DNA of 64,000 nt from Mycolicibacterium porcinum. Lineage in GTDB: Bacteria; Actinomycetota; Actinomycetes; Mycobacteriales; Mycobacteriaceae. This document shows positions 39,691-48,767 of this stretch, one piece after another (position 1 is the stretch's first letter; every line of letters begins with the position of its first letter). Location of the stretch: the NCBI GenBank assembly GCA_001942045.1, contig MSTD01000013.1, forward strand, positions 62,001-126,000. The letters run 5' to 3'. The position numbers and the translations under genes were made by a program. The notes under the pieces were generated by a model, which worked only from the letters and a program-made list of their open reading frames with translations, was not told the DNA's origin and ran no database searches.

Positions 39691-41736
39691 ATGACCGCGA
39701 AACCCCCGGCGACGACGCCTCGGCGCGGCCTCACTCCCGGCGAACTCGCGCAGGCCGCGGTGATGGCTGCGCTGTGTGCGGCCACCGCAATCATCGCCGT
39801 GGTGGTGCCGTTCGCCGCCGGGCTTTCGGTGCTGGGGACCGTGCCGATGGGACTGCTGGCCTACCGCTACCGGCTGCGGGTTCTGCTCGCGGCCACCGTC
39901 GCCGCCGGCACGATCGCGTTCCTGATCGCCGGCATGGGCGGAATGATGACCGTCGTCGACTGCGCCTACATCGGCGGACTGACCGGAGTGGTCAAGCGCC
40001 GGGGCCGCGGCACCGGCACCGCGTTCGCGGCCGCCGTGGTGGCCGGGGCGTTGTTCGGATCGGCGATCGTCGTCGCACTGACCGTTCTGACGCGGTTGCG
40101 CAGCTTGATCTTCGACTCATTGACCGCCGGCATCGAAGGGATGGCCAAGGTCTTAGAGCGCATCCCGGTGCTCGACGTGGCCGCCGATCCGCTGCGGGCC
40201 TTCTTCGCCACGATGCTCGATTACTGGCCGCTACTGATGGTGTTTCTCGGCATCACCAGCATCACCTCGGTCAGCATGATCGGCTGGTGGGCCTTGTCAC
40301 GCATTCTGGCCCGGCTGCTCGGCATCCCCGACGTGCACAAGCTCGATGCCGACCACGAAGGTGAGGGTGCGACGATCGGGCCCGTGCCGGCCCGGCTGAC
40401 CGACGTGCGGTTCCGCTACCCGGGCGTCGAGCGCGACGCGCTCGGTCCGGTGTCGATGGAGTTGCAACCCGGCGAGCACGTCGCGGTGACCGGGCCCAAC
40501 GGCTCGGGCAAGACCACGCTCATGCTGATGCTGGCCGGGCGTCAACCCACCTCGGGCAACATCGAGCGGGCCGGTGCGGTCGGACTGGGTCACGTCGGCG
40601 GTACCGCGGTGGTGATGCAGCATCCGGAGAGTCAGGTGCTCGGGAGCCGCGTGGCCGACGACGTGGTGTGGGGTCTTCCCGTCGGCACCACCGCCGACGT
40701 CGAGCGGCTGCTGGCCGAGGTCGGGCTCGACGGCCTGGCCGAACGTGACACCGGAGGACTGTCCGGTGGTGAACTGCAACGGCTGGCCGTCGCCGCGGCT
40801 CTGGCGCGTGAACCCTCGCTGCTGATCGCCGACGAGGTCACCAGCATGGTCGACCAGCAGGGCCGCGAGACCTTGATGAACGTGCTGTCCGGGCTGACCG
40901 ATCACCATCAGATGTCGTTGGTGCACATCACGCATTACAACGACGAGGCCGATTCCGCCGACCGCACGGTGGCGCTCAGCGGCAATGGCGGTTCGGCCGA
41001 CAACACCGATATGGTGCAGACCTCCGCGGTGCCCGTCGCTGCCACTCAGGCGGTGCACAACAGCGCCCCGGTACTCGAACTGACCGGCGTCGGCCACGAA
41101 TACGCCAGCGGAACCCCATGGGCGAAAACAGCTTTGCGCGACATCACGTTCACCGTCAACGAGGGCGACGGGGTCCTGGTGCACGGTCTGAACGGGTCCG
41201 GCAAATCGACCCTGGCCTGGATCATGGCCGGGCTGACGGTCCCCACCTACGGAGCCTGCCTGCTGGACGGGGTGCCGGTGGCGCATCAGGTCGGTGCGGT
41301 GGCAATCTCGTTCCAGGCCGCCCGGCTGCAGTTGATGCGCAGCACCGTGGGACGTGAAATCGCCTCCGCCGCAGGCTTCTCGGCACGCGAGCACGATCGC
41401 GTCGCCGGCGCGTTGGAGATGGTCGGACTGGACGCGGCACTGGCCGAGCGCCGTATCGATCAGCTCTCGGGCGGCCAGATGCGTCGCGTCGTGCTGGCCG
41501 GATTGCTCGCTCGCTCACCGCGTGCGCTGATCCTCGACGAGCCGTTGGCCGGCCTGGACGCCGCCAGCCAGCGGGGCCTGCTGCGGTTGTTGGAGGATCT
41601 GCGGCATAACAACGGGCTGACCGTCGTCGTCATCTCGCACGACTTCACCGGGCTGGAAAGCCTGTGCCCGCGCACGCTGCATCTACATCACGGTGAACTC
41701 GCGCTCGCTCCGACGGCCGCCGGAGGTGCCCGATGA
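39691..41736 (+). CDS. ECF-type importer: fused membrane S-like component and two ABC ATPases
   Basis: 681 aa from [13 protein letters not shown]. First ~215 residues contain several membrane helices ([81 protein letters not shown]). Then two ATPase domains: the first with [19 protein letters not shown] and LLIADEVTS; the second with [19 protein letters not shown] and [10 protein letters not shown]. The first Walker B has Asp-Glu in IADEV. It is the counterpart of Rv2326c. With the next gene (EcfT) it makes a complete vitamin- or metal-uptake machine; the substrate is not readable. Confidence 0.9.
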   Translation: MTAKPPATTPRRGLTPGELAQAAVMAALCAATAIIAVVVPFAAGLSVLGTVPMGLLAYRYRLRVLLAATVAAGTIAFLIAGMGGMMTVVDCAYIGGLTGVVKRRGRGTGTAFAAAVVAGALFGSAIVVALTVLTRLRSLIFDSLTAGIEGMAKVLERIPVLDVAADPLRAFFATMLDYWPLLMVFLGITSITSVSMIGWWALSRILARLLGIPDVHKLDADHEGEGATIGPVPARLTDVRFRYPGVERDALGPVSMELQPGEHVAVTGPNGSGKTTLMLMLAGRQPTSGNIERAGAVGLGHVGGTAVVMQHPESQVLGSRVADDVVWGLPVGTTADVERLLAEVGLDGLAERDTGGLSGGELQRLAVAAALAREPSLLIADEVTSMVDQQGRETLMNVLSGLTDHHQMSLVHITHYNDEADSADRTVALSGNGGSADNTDMVQTSAVPVAATQAVHNSAPVLELTGVGHEYASGTPWAKTALRDITFTVNEGDGVLVHGLNGSGKSTLAWIMAGLTVPTYGACLLDGVPVAHQVGAVAISFQAARLQLMRSTVGREIASAAGFSAREHDRVAGALEMVGLDAALAERRIDQLSGGQMRRVVLAGLLARSPRALILDEPLAGLDAASQRGLLRLLEDLRHNNGLTVVVISHDFTGLESLCPRTLHLHHGELALAPTAAGGAR

Positions 41737-42575
41737 CCGCACCGACACGAGGTCAGCGCAAGCCCGTCGTGCTGTTGCGCCCGGTCCCCGGCGACACCGT
41801 CATCCACCGGCTGTGGGCCGGCACGAAATTGTTGGCCGTCGCGGGCATCGGCGTGCTGCTGACGTTCTACCCGGGATGGGTGCCGATCGCGTTCGTCGCG
41901 GTGCTGGTCCTGGTGACCGCGCGGCTGGCGCACATTCCGCGTGGCGTGCTTCCGTCGATCCCGTTCTTCCTGTGGATCCTGCTGGTGATCGGCGCGGCGC
42001 TGGCAGCGCTGGCCGGTGGCTCCCCGTTCATCGACATCGGCTCGATACAGGTGGGCCTGGGCGGGCTGCTCAACTTTCTGCGGATCACCGCGTTGTCGAT
42101 CGTGCTGCTCGGTCTGGGCGCGCTGGTGTCCTGGACGACGAATGTCGCCGACGTCGCGCCTGCGGTGGCCACGCTGGGTCGCCCGCTGCGAGTGCTTCGC
42201 ATCCCCGTGCATGACTGGGCGGTGACGATTGCGTTGGCGCTGCGGGCTTTCCCGATGCTGATCGACGAGTTCCGCACGTTGTATGCGGCGCACCGGCTCC
42301 GGCCGGTCGAGCCGGCCGAGACCTTCCGGGCGCGGCGCAAGCAGCGGATCAGCAATCTGGTCGACCTGCTGGCCGCCGCCGTCACCGTGGCGTTGCGCCG
42401 GGGCGACGAGATGGGGGATGCCATCACCGCGCGCGGCGGCGCCGGTCAGATCTCGGCGGCGCCGTCACGGCCCCGGAGGCGGGACTGGATCGCCTTCGCC
42501 ATTCTCGTTCTGGTCTGTGGCAGTGCCCTGGCGCTGGAGCTCACGATCCTGCCCACCAGCCTGCCCCGACGCTGA
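41733..42575 (+). CDS. ECF transporter transmembrane protein EcfT
   Basis: 280 aa, ATGA overlap with the ATPase gene. Several helices ([30 protein letters not shown] split across two, [36 protein letters not shown]) and the cytoplasmic coupling motifs: AAHRLRPV near residue 190 and [17 protein letters not shown], which correspond to the Ala-Arg-Gly signatures by which EcfT docks on the ATPases. The final 111 bases are shared, in antisense, with the DUF4349 gene on the other strand. Confidence 0.9.
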   Translation: MTAPTRGQRKPVVLLRPVPGDTVIHRLWAGTKLLAVAGIGVLLTFYPGWVPIAFVAVLVLVTARLAHIPRGVLPSIPFFLWILLVIGAALAALAGGSPFIDIGSIQVGLGGLLNFLRITALSIVLLGLGALVSWTTNVADVAPAVATLGRPLRVLRIPVHDWAVTIALALRAFPMLIDEFRTLYAAHRLRPVEPAETFRARRKQRISNLVDLLAAAVTVALRRGDEMGDAITARGGAGQISAAPSRPRRRDWIAFAILVLVCGSALALELTILPTSLPRR

Positions 42576-43460
42576 CGGCTGCCCGCTACGTCGCCTGGTC
42601 AGCCGGATCGCGGCCACGATGATCACCGCCGCGATGACGACGACCGCCAGCCACGGCAGAAACAGTCCGAACAACATCACCGCGCCCGACGCCACCGTGA
42701 CCAAGCCGTGCCAACCGCGCTCGACCTGCCCCCAGAACCCCTGATACTGCGGGGCGGGGCCACCGATCTGCTCGGCCGTGATGTCGAGATTGACCGTGCT
42801 GTAGTCGATCTGGTCGCCGAGCTGGGTGCGCTGCGCGCGCAGGCTGTCCAGGTCGGCCTGCCGCTGCGACAACGCTTCTTCGGCCTTGATCAGCGCCTCG
42901 GGATCCTTGGCCTCACGCATGATCCCGAGCAGCCGGTCCACCGAGGTCTGGAGCGCGGTGATGCGGGCGTCGAGGTCGACGCGCTGTGAGGTCACGTCGT
43001 CGGCGCGGACCTCGACGGTCTGCACCGTGCCGAGTTTCTTGAACTCGTCGAGGGTCCCTTCGAGTTTGGCGGCCGGGACCCGCAGCGCCAGGGAGATGTG
43101 TGCGCGACCGGAACTGGAGCCGGCGTCCTCGGAGCGGCTGTCGATGCGGCCGCCGGCATCGGTGGCCAGCGATACGGCCTTGTCCGCCACCGCCACCGGA
43201 TTACCGGTGGTGATCGTCATCGACGCGGTCTTGACGATGTCGCGTTTGACCTCGGTCGGTATCGGCGCGGTCTTCATTCCCGGGCCGGCCTCCGGCGCCG
43301 GGGCCGCCGGGGCGAAACCGGCGTCACTCTGCGGGGCGGACGGCGCCGAGGAGCTGGGGGAGTGCTCGGCCGCGCAAGCCGGCACGGCAGCCAACATGGC
43401 CGCGGCAAACAGTGCCACCGTCAGTCGGCGGTGGCGGGATGCACTCGTGTGCGGGGGCAT
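42465..43460 (-). CDS. DUF4349 lipoprotein
   Basis: 331 aa. Signal peptide with lipobox AVPAC (Cys near residue 29), Ser/Pro/Ala linker, DUF4349 domain ([61 protein letters not shown]), a helical [20 protein letters not shown] segment, and a C-terminal membrane helix ([22 protein letters not shown]) with a polar tail. Found in the envelope of many actinobacteria; function unknown. The gene end overlaps the end of ecfT on the opposite strand. Confidence 0.85.
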   Translation of the reverse strand: MPPHTSASRHRRLTVALFAAAMLAAVPACAAEHSPSSSAPSAPQSDAGFAPAAPAPEAGPGMKTAPIPTEVKRDIVKTASMTITTGNPVAVADKAVSLATDAGGRIDSRSEDAGSSSGRAHISLALRVPAAKLEGTLDEFKKLGTVQTVEVRADDVTSQRVDLDARITALQTSVDRLLGIMREAKDPEALIKAEEALSQRQADLDSLRAQRTQLGDQIDYSTVNLDITAEQIGGPAPQYQGFWGQVERGWHGLVTVASGAVMLFGLFLPWLAVVVIAAVIIVAAIRLTRRRSGQPSASGQAGGQDRELQRQGTATDQNENGEGDPVPPPGP

Positions 43461-43513
43461 CAGCCCAATGTAGGCGACCGTCGGAGGTCAGGGGGGCGGG
43501 AATTTCCCGCGGT

Positions 43514-44845
43514 CTAGCGCGCCGCCGCGGAGTTGGCCGCCCACTGCGCATCGGCCAGTGATTGCTCGACATCGCGACGGCCCAGGAACATCTCGTCGAA
43601 GTACGGCTTGAGAGCCTGGTATCCGGCCGGGAAGCCGGCTGCGCCCGGCGCCGGGATCCGGGGCCCGTTCAGCACCCGGAAGAACGGGCCGACATCAACG
43701 CCGCGGGCCTTCCAGTAGTCGTGGTACACCGGCTGAGCGGCCAGCACGGCCGGGATGGCGGCGCCTGTGACGCCGAGGTATTCGTTGCCGCGTTTGCTGC
43801 CCATCCACGACAACACCTCGCGCACCGCATCCGGGTGACGGGTCGCTGAGTTCGCCGCTGCGGCAATGCCGTTGGTGACACTGACCCGGCCCTTGGGGCC
43901 GGCCGGCAGCATCGCCACGCCCCACCGGAACCGTGCCTGGTTGGCGATCGCCGCCAGGTTGTAGGTGCCGGATTGGAACAGCGCCATGCGCCCCTGCAGG
44001 AACGTGTTGCGGGAGAAGTCTCCGTTGTTGTTGGTGGCCGAGGCCGGCGGCGCGACGTGGTCGTCGTTGATCAGCCGAACCAGATACCTGAACGCCTCGA
44101 CGGACTGCGGGTTGTCGAACGCGAAGCGGCCACCGATGGTGAAGATCCCGCCCGCCGAGCCGATGTAGTTGAGGTAGATGCCCTGAAGGTCGTTGGCGGC
44201 GTTGTAGCCCCACTGCCGGATCCGGCCGGCGTCGAATCCTTCGGTGGCCGCGGTGCGGCCGTGCTCGTCGACGGTGAGCCGGGCCGCCAGCGACCGCAGC
44301 GTGTCGTCGGGTCCGTCGGACCAGCGCAGCGTGGTCAGCTCGGCGAGGTCCACCCCGGCGGCGTCGAGCAGGTCGGCATTGAAGTACACCGCGATGCCGG
44401 CGTCGGTCAGTTGCGGCACCGCCCACAGGGCGTCGTTACGGGTGAACTGGTTGACCACCGAGGGTTCCCAGGCGCGGGCTGCGTTGGCGCCCAAGGTCTG
44501 TCCGATGTCGAGCAGCCGGCCGTTGTCGGCGTAGCCGGCGAGGTAGGCGTTGGACAGCCAGAAGATGTCGTCGGCACTGCCGCCGGCCACGTCGGTGCGC
44601 AGGCTGTCGAAGTAGGCCGAGTACGCCACGGTGTTGACCCGCACCTCGATATCCGGGTGCTCCTTGCCGAACTCGGCGAAGGACTCCCGGTAGGCGGCCG
44701 CGACCTGTGGGTCCCACAGTCGCACGGTGACGACGGTGCGGCCCTCGGGTTCGGTGGTGCGGCCCAGCAGCGTTGCCACCACCAACAGTGTGGCCATGAC
44801 GAGGGCGAGGCCGGCGGCGATGAGCGTCGAGCGTCTCGGTTTCAT
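43514..44845 (-). CDS. uspC: Sugar ABC transporter substrate-binding protein UspC
   Basis: 443 aa extracytoplasmic solute-binding protein (family 1). N-terminal hydrophobic anchor LIAAGLALVMATLLVVATLLG lacks a lipobox Cys, so it is probably membrane-anchored by an uncleaved or type I signal. Typical binding-fold segments: VRLWDPQVAAAYRESFAEFGKEHP, DIFWLSNAYLAGYADNGRLLDI, VPQLTDAGIAVYFNADLLDAAG, FLQGRMALFQSGTYNLAAI. The M. tuberculosis homologue binds amino sugars. Third gene of uspABC; no ATPase gene is present nearby. Confidence 0.88.
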   Translation of the reverse strand: MKPRRSTLIAAGLALVMATLLVVATLLGRTTEPEGRTVVTVRLWDPQVAAAYRESFAEFGKEHPDIEVRVNTVAYSAYFDSLRTDVAGGSADDIFWLSNAYLAGYADNGRLLDIGQTLGANAARAWEPSVVNQFTRNDALWAVPQLTDAGIAVYFNADLLDAAGVDLAELTTLRWSDGPDDTLRSLAARLTVDEHGRTAATEGFDAGRIRQWGYNAANDLQGIYLNYIGSAGGIFTIGGRFAFDNPQSVEAFRYLVRLINDDHVAPPASATNNNGDFSRNTFLQGRMALFQSGTYNLAAIANQARFRWGVAMLPAGPKGRVSVTNGIAAAANSATRHPDAVREVLSWMGSKRGNEYLGVTGAAIPAVLAAQPVYHDYWKARGVDVGPFFRVLNGPRIPAPGAAGFPAGYQALKPYFDEMFLGRRDVEQSLADAQWAANSAAAR

Positions 44846-44856
44846 CCGCGTGCCCC

Positions 44857-44914
44857 GCGAGATCGACGTGAGGGTCGTTGCGCCCGCGATTTCACAGCCC
44901 TGGTGTAGATCTCG
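44857..44914. repeat. Inverted repeat between uspB and uspC, same core as 37059-37115
   Basis: Left arm from 44857 contains CGAGATCGACGTGAGGGTC; right arm 44895-44914 reads CAGCCCTGGTGTAGATCTCG, giving an interrupted stem. It fills most of the 73-base gap between uspB and uspC, inside the operon, so it may stabilise or attenuate the message. Sequence core shared with the convergent-gene hairpin near 37.1 kb suggests a dispersed repeat family. Confidence 0.55.
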
Positions 44915-44918
44915 ACGA

Positions 44919-45731
44919 TCATTTGATCCCCGTCACGACGATCGAGCGGACGATGTTGCGCGAGAACGCGATGAACAACACGATCAGCGGGACGATCGCG
45001 ACCGTGGTCGCCGCCATCACCAGGGTCCACTGCGCGTTGTACTGCGTCTGCAGCCCGGCCGTCGCGACGGTGAGCACCTGCCATTTGCTGCCGCTCGTGA
45101 TCACCAAGGGCCACAGGAAATTGTTCCACTGGCTCACCACGGTGATCAGGGCCAGGGTCACCAGGATCGGCCTGCTGGCCGGCACCACCACATGGGTGAT
45201 GACGTCCAGGGTGTGGGCGCCGTCGAGGCGGGCCGCGTTGATCAGATCCCGCGGAATGGACCGAAAGTACTCACGCAGCAGGACGATCGCGTACGGCGAG
45301 CCGAACATGAACGGCAGCACCAGCGCCCAGAAGGTGTTGCGCAGTCCGGCCTCGGCCATCATCAGATACAGCGGCACCACCGTCACCGTCGCGGGCACCA
45401 TCAGCGTCGCGATGTACACCCAGAACAGGGCGTCGCGACCGGGAAACTGCAGCCGGGCGAAGGCGTAGGCGGCCAGCACCGAGCACACCAGCTGGCCCAG
45501 CAGGATGACGGCGGTCATCAACGCGGTGACCATGATGGCGCGTCCGAATCCGGCGTCGGACAATCCGATGTAGTTCTCCAGCGTCGGCGGCTTGGGCAGC
45601 GACAGCGGGGGATCGGTGGCGAACTGCTCGGCCGAGGTGAACGAGGTGAGCAGCCCGAGCCCGAAGGGCACCAGCGTGATCACCGCGCCGAGGAGCAGCC
45701 CCACGTAGATCAGCGCGTTACGTGAGGTCAT
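44919..45731 (-). CDS. uspB: Sugar ABC transporter permease UspB
   Basis: 270 aa inner-membrane permease (MalG type) with about six helices (LIYVGLLLGAVITLVPFGLG, ILLGQLVCSVLAAYAFARL, IATLMVPATVTVVPLYLMM, FIAFSRNIVRSIVVTGIK) and the EAA motif in FRSIPRDLINAARLDGAHTLDVITHVVVP. Starts 14 bases inside uspA. Together with UspA and UspC it imports a sugar. Confidence 0.92.
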   Translation of the reverse strand: MTSRNALIYVGLLLGAVITLVPFGLGLLTSFTSAEQFATDPPLSLPKPPTLENYIGLSDAGFGRAIMVTALMTAVILLGQLVCSVLAAYAFARLQFPGRDALFWVYIATLMVPATVTVVPLYLMMAEAGLRNTFWALVLPFMFGSPYAIVLLREYFRSIPRDLINAARLDGAHTLDVITHVVVPASRPILVTLALITVVSQWNNFLWPLVITSGSKWQVLTVATAGLQTQYNAQWTLVMAATTVAIVPLIVLFIAFSRNIVRSIVVTGIK

Positions 45732-46590
45732 AGCTGATCCTGCGGCGGAAGTAGATGTGCTGGAGCAGCGTGATGCCGACGAGGATGACGAACAGCACGA
45801 TGGCCATCACCGAGGCCCGGCCCACCGCGGCCGCACCGAACGCCTCGGCATAGATCCGGTGGGCCACCAGGTCGGTGTGGCCCTGCGGCCCACCCGCGGT
45901 CAAGGCGTACACGGTGTCGAATACCTGCGCGGCGCTGACGATTCCGGTGACCAGGACGAAGAACATCGTCGGGCGCAGCATCGGCAGGGTGATGTGACGG
46001 AACCGCTGCCAATCGGTGGCTCCGTCGGTGCGGGCGGCGTTGTGGACATCGGCCGGGATGTTGAGGATGCCGGCCAGAAAGAACAGTGTCACGTAGCCGA
46101 CATTGGTCCATACCACGACGGCCGACACCACCGGCAGCGCGAGCCCAGGATCGGTGAGCCAGTCCACCTGCCGACCCAGCACGGTGCTCAGCGCCCCGTC
46201 CGTGGGGGCCAGGATCCATTTCCACAACACTGCGATGGCCAGGGGCGCGCAGATCCACGGCAGCACGTACACGGTGCGGAAGAAGCCGGTGCCGGGAAGC
46301 CCTCGCGCCAGCAGCGACGCCGCGATCAGTCCCAGCACAGTCTGCGTCGGCACCACCAGCAGCACGAACAGCAGCGTCACCGCCAACGAAGTGGCGAACG
46401 ACGAGTCGGTCAGCACCGAAGCCCAATTGTCCAGTCCCACATACTCGATCGGGCCGAGCAGGTCCCACCGTTGCAGGCTCAGCCAGATCACCACGAGCAT
46501 CGGCAGCAACAGGAAGGTGACCACGCCGAAGAGGCTGGGGGCGACGAGCGCATACCCCAGTGCGGTCGTGCGGACACGCGAGGTGGCCAT
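45718..46590 (-). CDS. uspA: Sugar ABC transporter permease UspA
   Basis: 290 aa permease of the MalF type, first gene of the uspABC run. Helices around YALVAPSLFGVVTFLLLPMLVVIWLSL (split), VTLLFVLLVVPTQTVLGLI, FLAGILNIPADVHNAA and SVMAIVLFVILVGITLLQHI; the EAA coupling motif is LNIPADVHNAARTDGATDWQ. Promoter presumably in the 188-base gap shared with the divergent cutinase gene. Confidence 0.92.
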   Translation of the reverse strand: MATSRVRTTALGYALVAPSLFGVVTFLLLPMLVVIWLSLQRWDLLGPIEYVGLDNWASVLTDSSFATSLAVTLLFVLLVVPTQTVLGLIAASLLARGLPGTGFFRTVYVLPWICAPLAIAVLWKWILAPTDGALSTVLGRQVDWLTDPGLALPVVSAVVVWTNVGYVTLFFLAGILNIPADVHNAARTDGATDWQRFRHITLPMLRPTMFFVLVTGIVSAAQVFDTVYALTAGGPQGHTDLVAHRIYAEAFGAAAVGRASVMAIVLFVILVGITLLQHIYFRRRISYDLT

Positions 46591-46778
46591 CGGGCCATTA
46601 AAGCGCGTCGTGACAGGAGGGCGCCAAGGTGGGCAAGGTCAACGCCCGAATGCCTCGGTGTCATCCCGGTCGGAGCAATTAGCTCAGATGACGTACATCA
46701 CTTGACCGCTCCGGAATCGAAGTCCCGGGTTTGCGCTTGTAGCTGGTAACAGCGACAGCAAGGACCGGGGGTTATCTC

Positions 46779-47561
46779 ATGAGCACAGCGCAGCCAGCCC
46801 GAACGGGCAGCGTGATCTCCACGGTGGCACAGTCCACGATCTTCACTGCCCTCGCCCTGGTCGCCATGGTCCTCGGCTCGTTGGCCGGTCCGATCGCCTC
46901 GGCAAATGCCGCCGATGGGTGCGCCGACGTCGAGGTGGTGTTCGCCCGCGGCACCAACGAGGCGCCCGGCGTGGGCGCCACCGGCCAGGCGTTCGTCGAT
47001 GCCCTCAACGCCGACCTGCCCGGCAAATCCATCGACGTGTACGCGGTGAACTACCCGGCATCGCTGAACTTCGGCCAGGCGACCGACGGGATCGCCGACG
47101 CGAGCAACCGCATCCAGTCGATCGCCGCGAACTGCCCGGCGACCAAGATCGTCCTCGGCGGCTACTCGCAGGGCGCCGCGGTGGCCGGCTACACCACCTC
47201 CAGCTCCGTTCCGGCCGGGTATGTCCTGCCCGCCGGTATCAGCGGCCCGATGCCCGCATCGGTCGCCTCGCACGTCGCCGCGGTGGCTCTGTTCGGCACA
47301 CCCGACGACTTCGTCCTGGGACTGGCTGACCGCAGCGCACCGCCCATCGCGATCGGTCAGCCGTACGTGGCCAAGACCATCCAACTGTGTGCTCCCGGCG
47401 ACCCGATCTGCTTCCCAGGAGGTCTGAACCGCGCCGCCCACAGCTCCTACAAGGACAACGGGATGGCAGTCCAGGCAGCCGATTTCGTGGCCCGCCAGCT
47501 CGGCGGAGCGGCCCCCTCGGCGCCGGTCGTGCAGACCGCAGCCGAAGTCGGCGATAACTGA
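46779..47561 (+). CDS. Secreted cutinase-family esterase
   Basis: 260 aa serine hydrolase of the mycobacterial cutinase-like (Culp) family, acting on lipid esters outside the cell. Signal peptide ~45 residues ending SANAADG. Nucleophile Ser130 in GGYSQGAAVAGY, Asp208 in CAPGDPIC and His221 in NRAAHSSYKDNG complete the triad; cysteine pairs C48/C119 and C204/C211 match the family disulfides. Starts 188 bases after uspA diverges away; no other gene-like signal seen in that gap. Confidence 0.92.
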   Translation: MSTAQPARTGSVISTVAQSTIFTALALVAMVLGSLAGPIASANAADGCADVEVVFARGTNEAPGVGATGQAFVDALNADLPGKSIDVYAVNYPASLNFGQATDGIADASNRIQSIAANCPATKIVLGGYSQGAAVAGYTTSSSVPAGYVLPAGISGPMPASVASHVAAVALFGTPDDFVLGLADRSAPPIAIGQPYVAKTIQLCAPGDPICFPGGLNRAAHSSYKDNGMAVQAADFVARQLGGAAPSAPVVQTAAEVGDN

Positions 47562-47611
47562 CACCAACCGAACACAAAGCCGACGGCCGGAAGCGGATTC
47601 GCTTCCGGCCG

Positions 47612-48598
47612 TCAGCCTTCGAGCTGTCGAAATCCGGCGACGGTGTCGGCCAGCGTGATTCGCGGATCTCGGTAGGTGATGCCGAAGTCGCGTTCGCTCG
47701 GTGAGTCGTCCGACGCCGGCATCTGCGTGTAGTACTGCATCCCGGCCTCGGTGAACGGGGTCTGGAACGGCAGGAACGGCCCCATCCGGTCGAGTACCTG
47801 GCCGGCCACCCGCAGCACGGTGTCGGGCACCGGGACTGCGAACATGGTCTTGTCGCCGACCTCGGTGAGCAGCTTGGCCAGTTGGTCCACCGGGATGCGA
47901 TGTCCGCCCGCCATGTAGCGGCGCGGGCCGCGCCCGGGTTCCAGCAGCGCCACGTGCAGGGCGGCCAGGTCTCGACCGTCGACAATGGTCCAGGCCGCAC
48001 TCCGCCCGGGGATCGCCCCGAGTTGCAGCGCGGCGGCCACGCCCTCGCCGGCCTCACCGAACTGGTTGCCCACCGGCGGACCCATCACCATGCCGGGATA
48101 GGTGATGTTCACCGGAGCGCCGGCGTCCTGCATTCCGCGGGCATAGATTTCGACCTGCGCCTTGGACCGCCCGTAGCCGTCCGTCCCGCCGAACACCGGC
48201 AGGTCGGCCTCCAGGGTCTCCACATCGGGATTGAACAGCGCGGTGATGCTCGAAACGTGGATGATCGGATCGAGGCCGAGCTCGACTGCCCCGCCGAGCA
48301 CGTTGCGCGCACCGTCCATGTTGGTGCTCATCATCTGCGCGGTCTGGCTCGGATCGGTGGCGACCAGTGCGGCACTGTGCAGGACGGCGTCGCAGCCGTC
48401 GAGTGCGCGCATGACCGAGTCGCGGTCGGTGATGTCGCCGACGGCATGGTCGGAAACGTCGACCCCCAGCTTGGCGACGCTGGTGTGCAGCCGGTCCGGA
48501 TTGCGCACCAGGAAACGAACGGAATGGCCGGCGTCGGCAATCGCTTTCGCGCTCCAGCCGCCCACAAATCCGGTACCGCCGGTGACCAACACGCGCAT
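47612..48598 (-). CDS. NAD-dependent epimerase/dehydratase family protein (SDR)
   Basis: 328 aa extended short-chain dehydrogenase. Nucleotide motif VTGGTGFVGGWSAKAI at the N-terminus, HVSSITALF and the catalytic YGRSK (active-site Tyr-Lys) near residue 142-146, then NITYPGMVMGPPVG. Such proteins act on nucleotide sugars, 3-ketosteroids or related alcohols; substrate cannot be told. Stands alone between the cutinase and sulfatase genes. Confidence 0.88.
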   Translation of the reverse strand: MRVLVTGGTGFVGGWSAKAIADAGHSVRFLVRNPDRLHTSVAKLGVDVSDHAVGDITDRDSVMRALDGCDAVLHSAALVATDPSQTAQMMSTNMDGARNVLGGAVELGLDPIIHVSSITALFNPDVETLEADLPVFGGTDGYGRSKAQVEIYARGMQDAGAPVNITYPGMVMGPPVGNQFGEAGEGVAAALQLGAIPGRSAAWTIVDGRDLAALHVALLEPGRGPRRYMAGGHRIPVDQLAKLLTEVGDKTMFAVPVPDTVLRVAGQVLDRMGPFLPFQTPFTEAGMQYYTQMPASDDSPSERDFGITYRDPRITLADTVAGFRQLEG

Positions 48599-48677
48599 GA
48601 CGCCAACCTCCCAGCGAACAGAACGACTGTCGCAAGGACGCTAGTACGTCAGGAGCCGGAAGGAAGCGTTTTCAGCC

Positions 48678-48767
48678 CGGCTCAGCCTCCGTGCCCAATT
48701 TGTCGGCTCAGCCTCTGTTCCAGATTGTCGGCTCAGCCTCCGTGCCCAATTGTCGGCTCAGCCTCCG
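48678..48767. repeat. Tandem direct repeat of ~25 bp at the sulfatase 3' end
   Basis: Three near-identical units of 26, 25 and 25 bases start at 48678, 48704 and 48729, each opening CGGCTCAGCCTC and ending AT(T)TGT. A partial fourth (48754-48767, CGGCTCAGCCTCCG) runs into the stop codon and last codons of the sulfatase gene. Unit 2 differs by a few bases. Slippage of the 3' end of the gene is the simplest origin. Confidence 0.85.

Noticed and set aside
48678..48767. CRISPR-like array
   Set aside because: The units are contiguous with no spacers and no cas genes are present; it is a plain tandem repeat.
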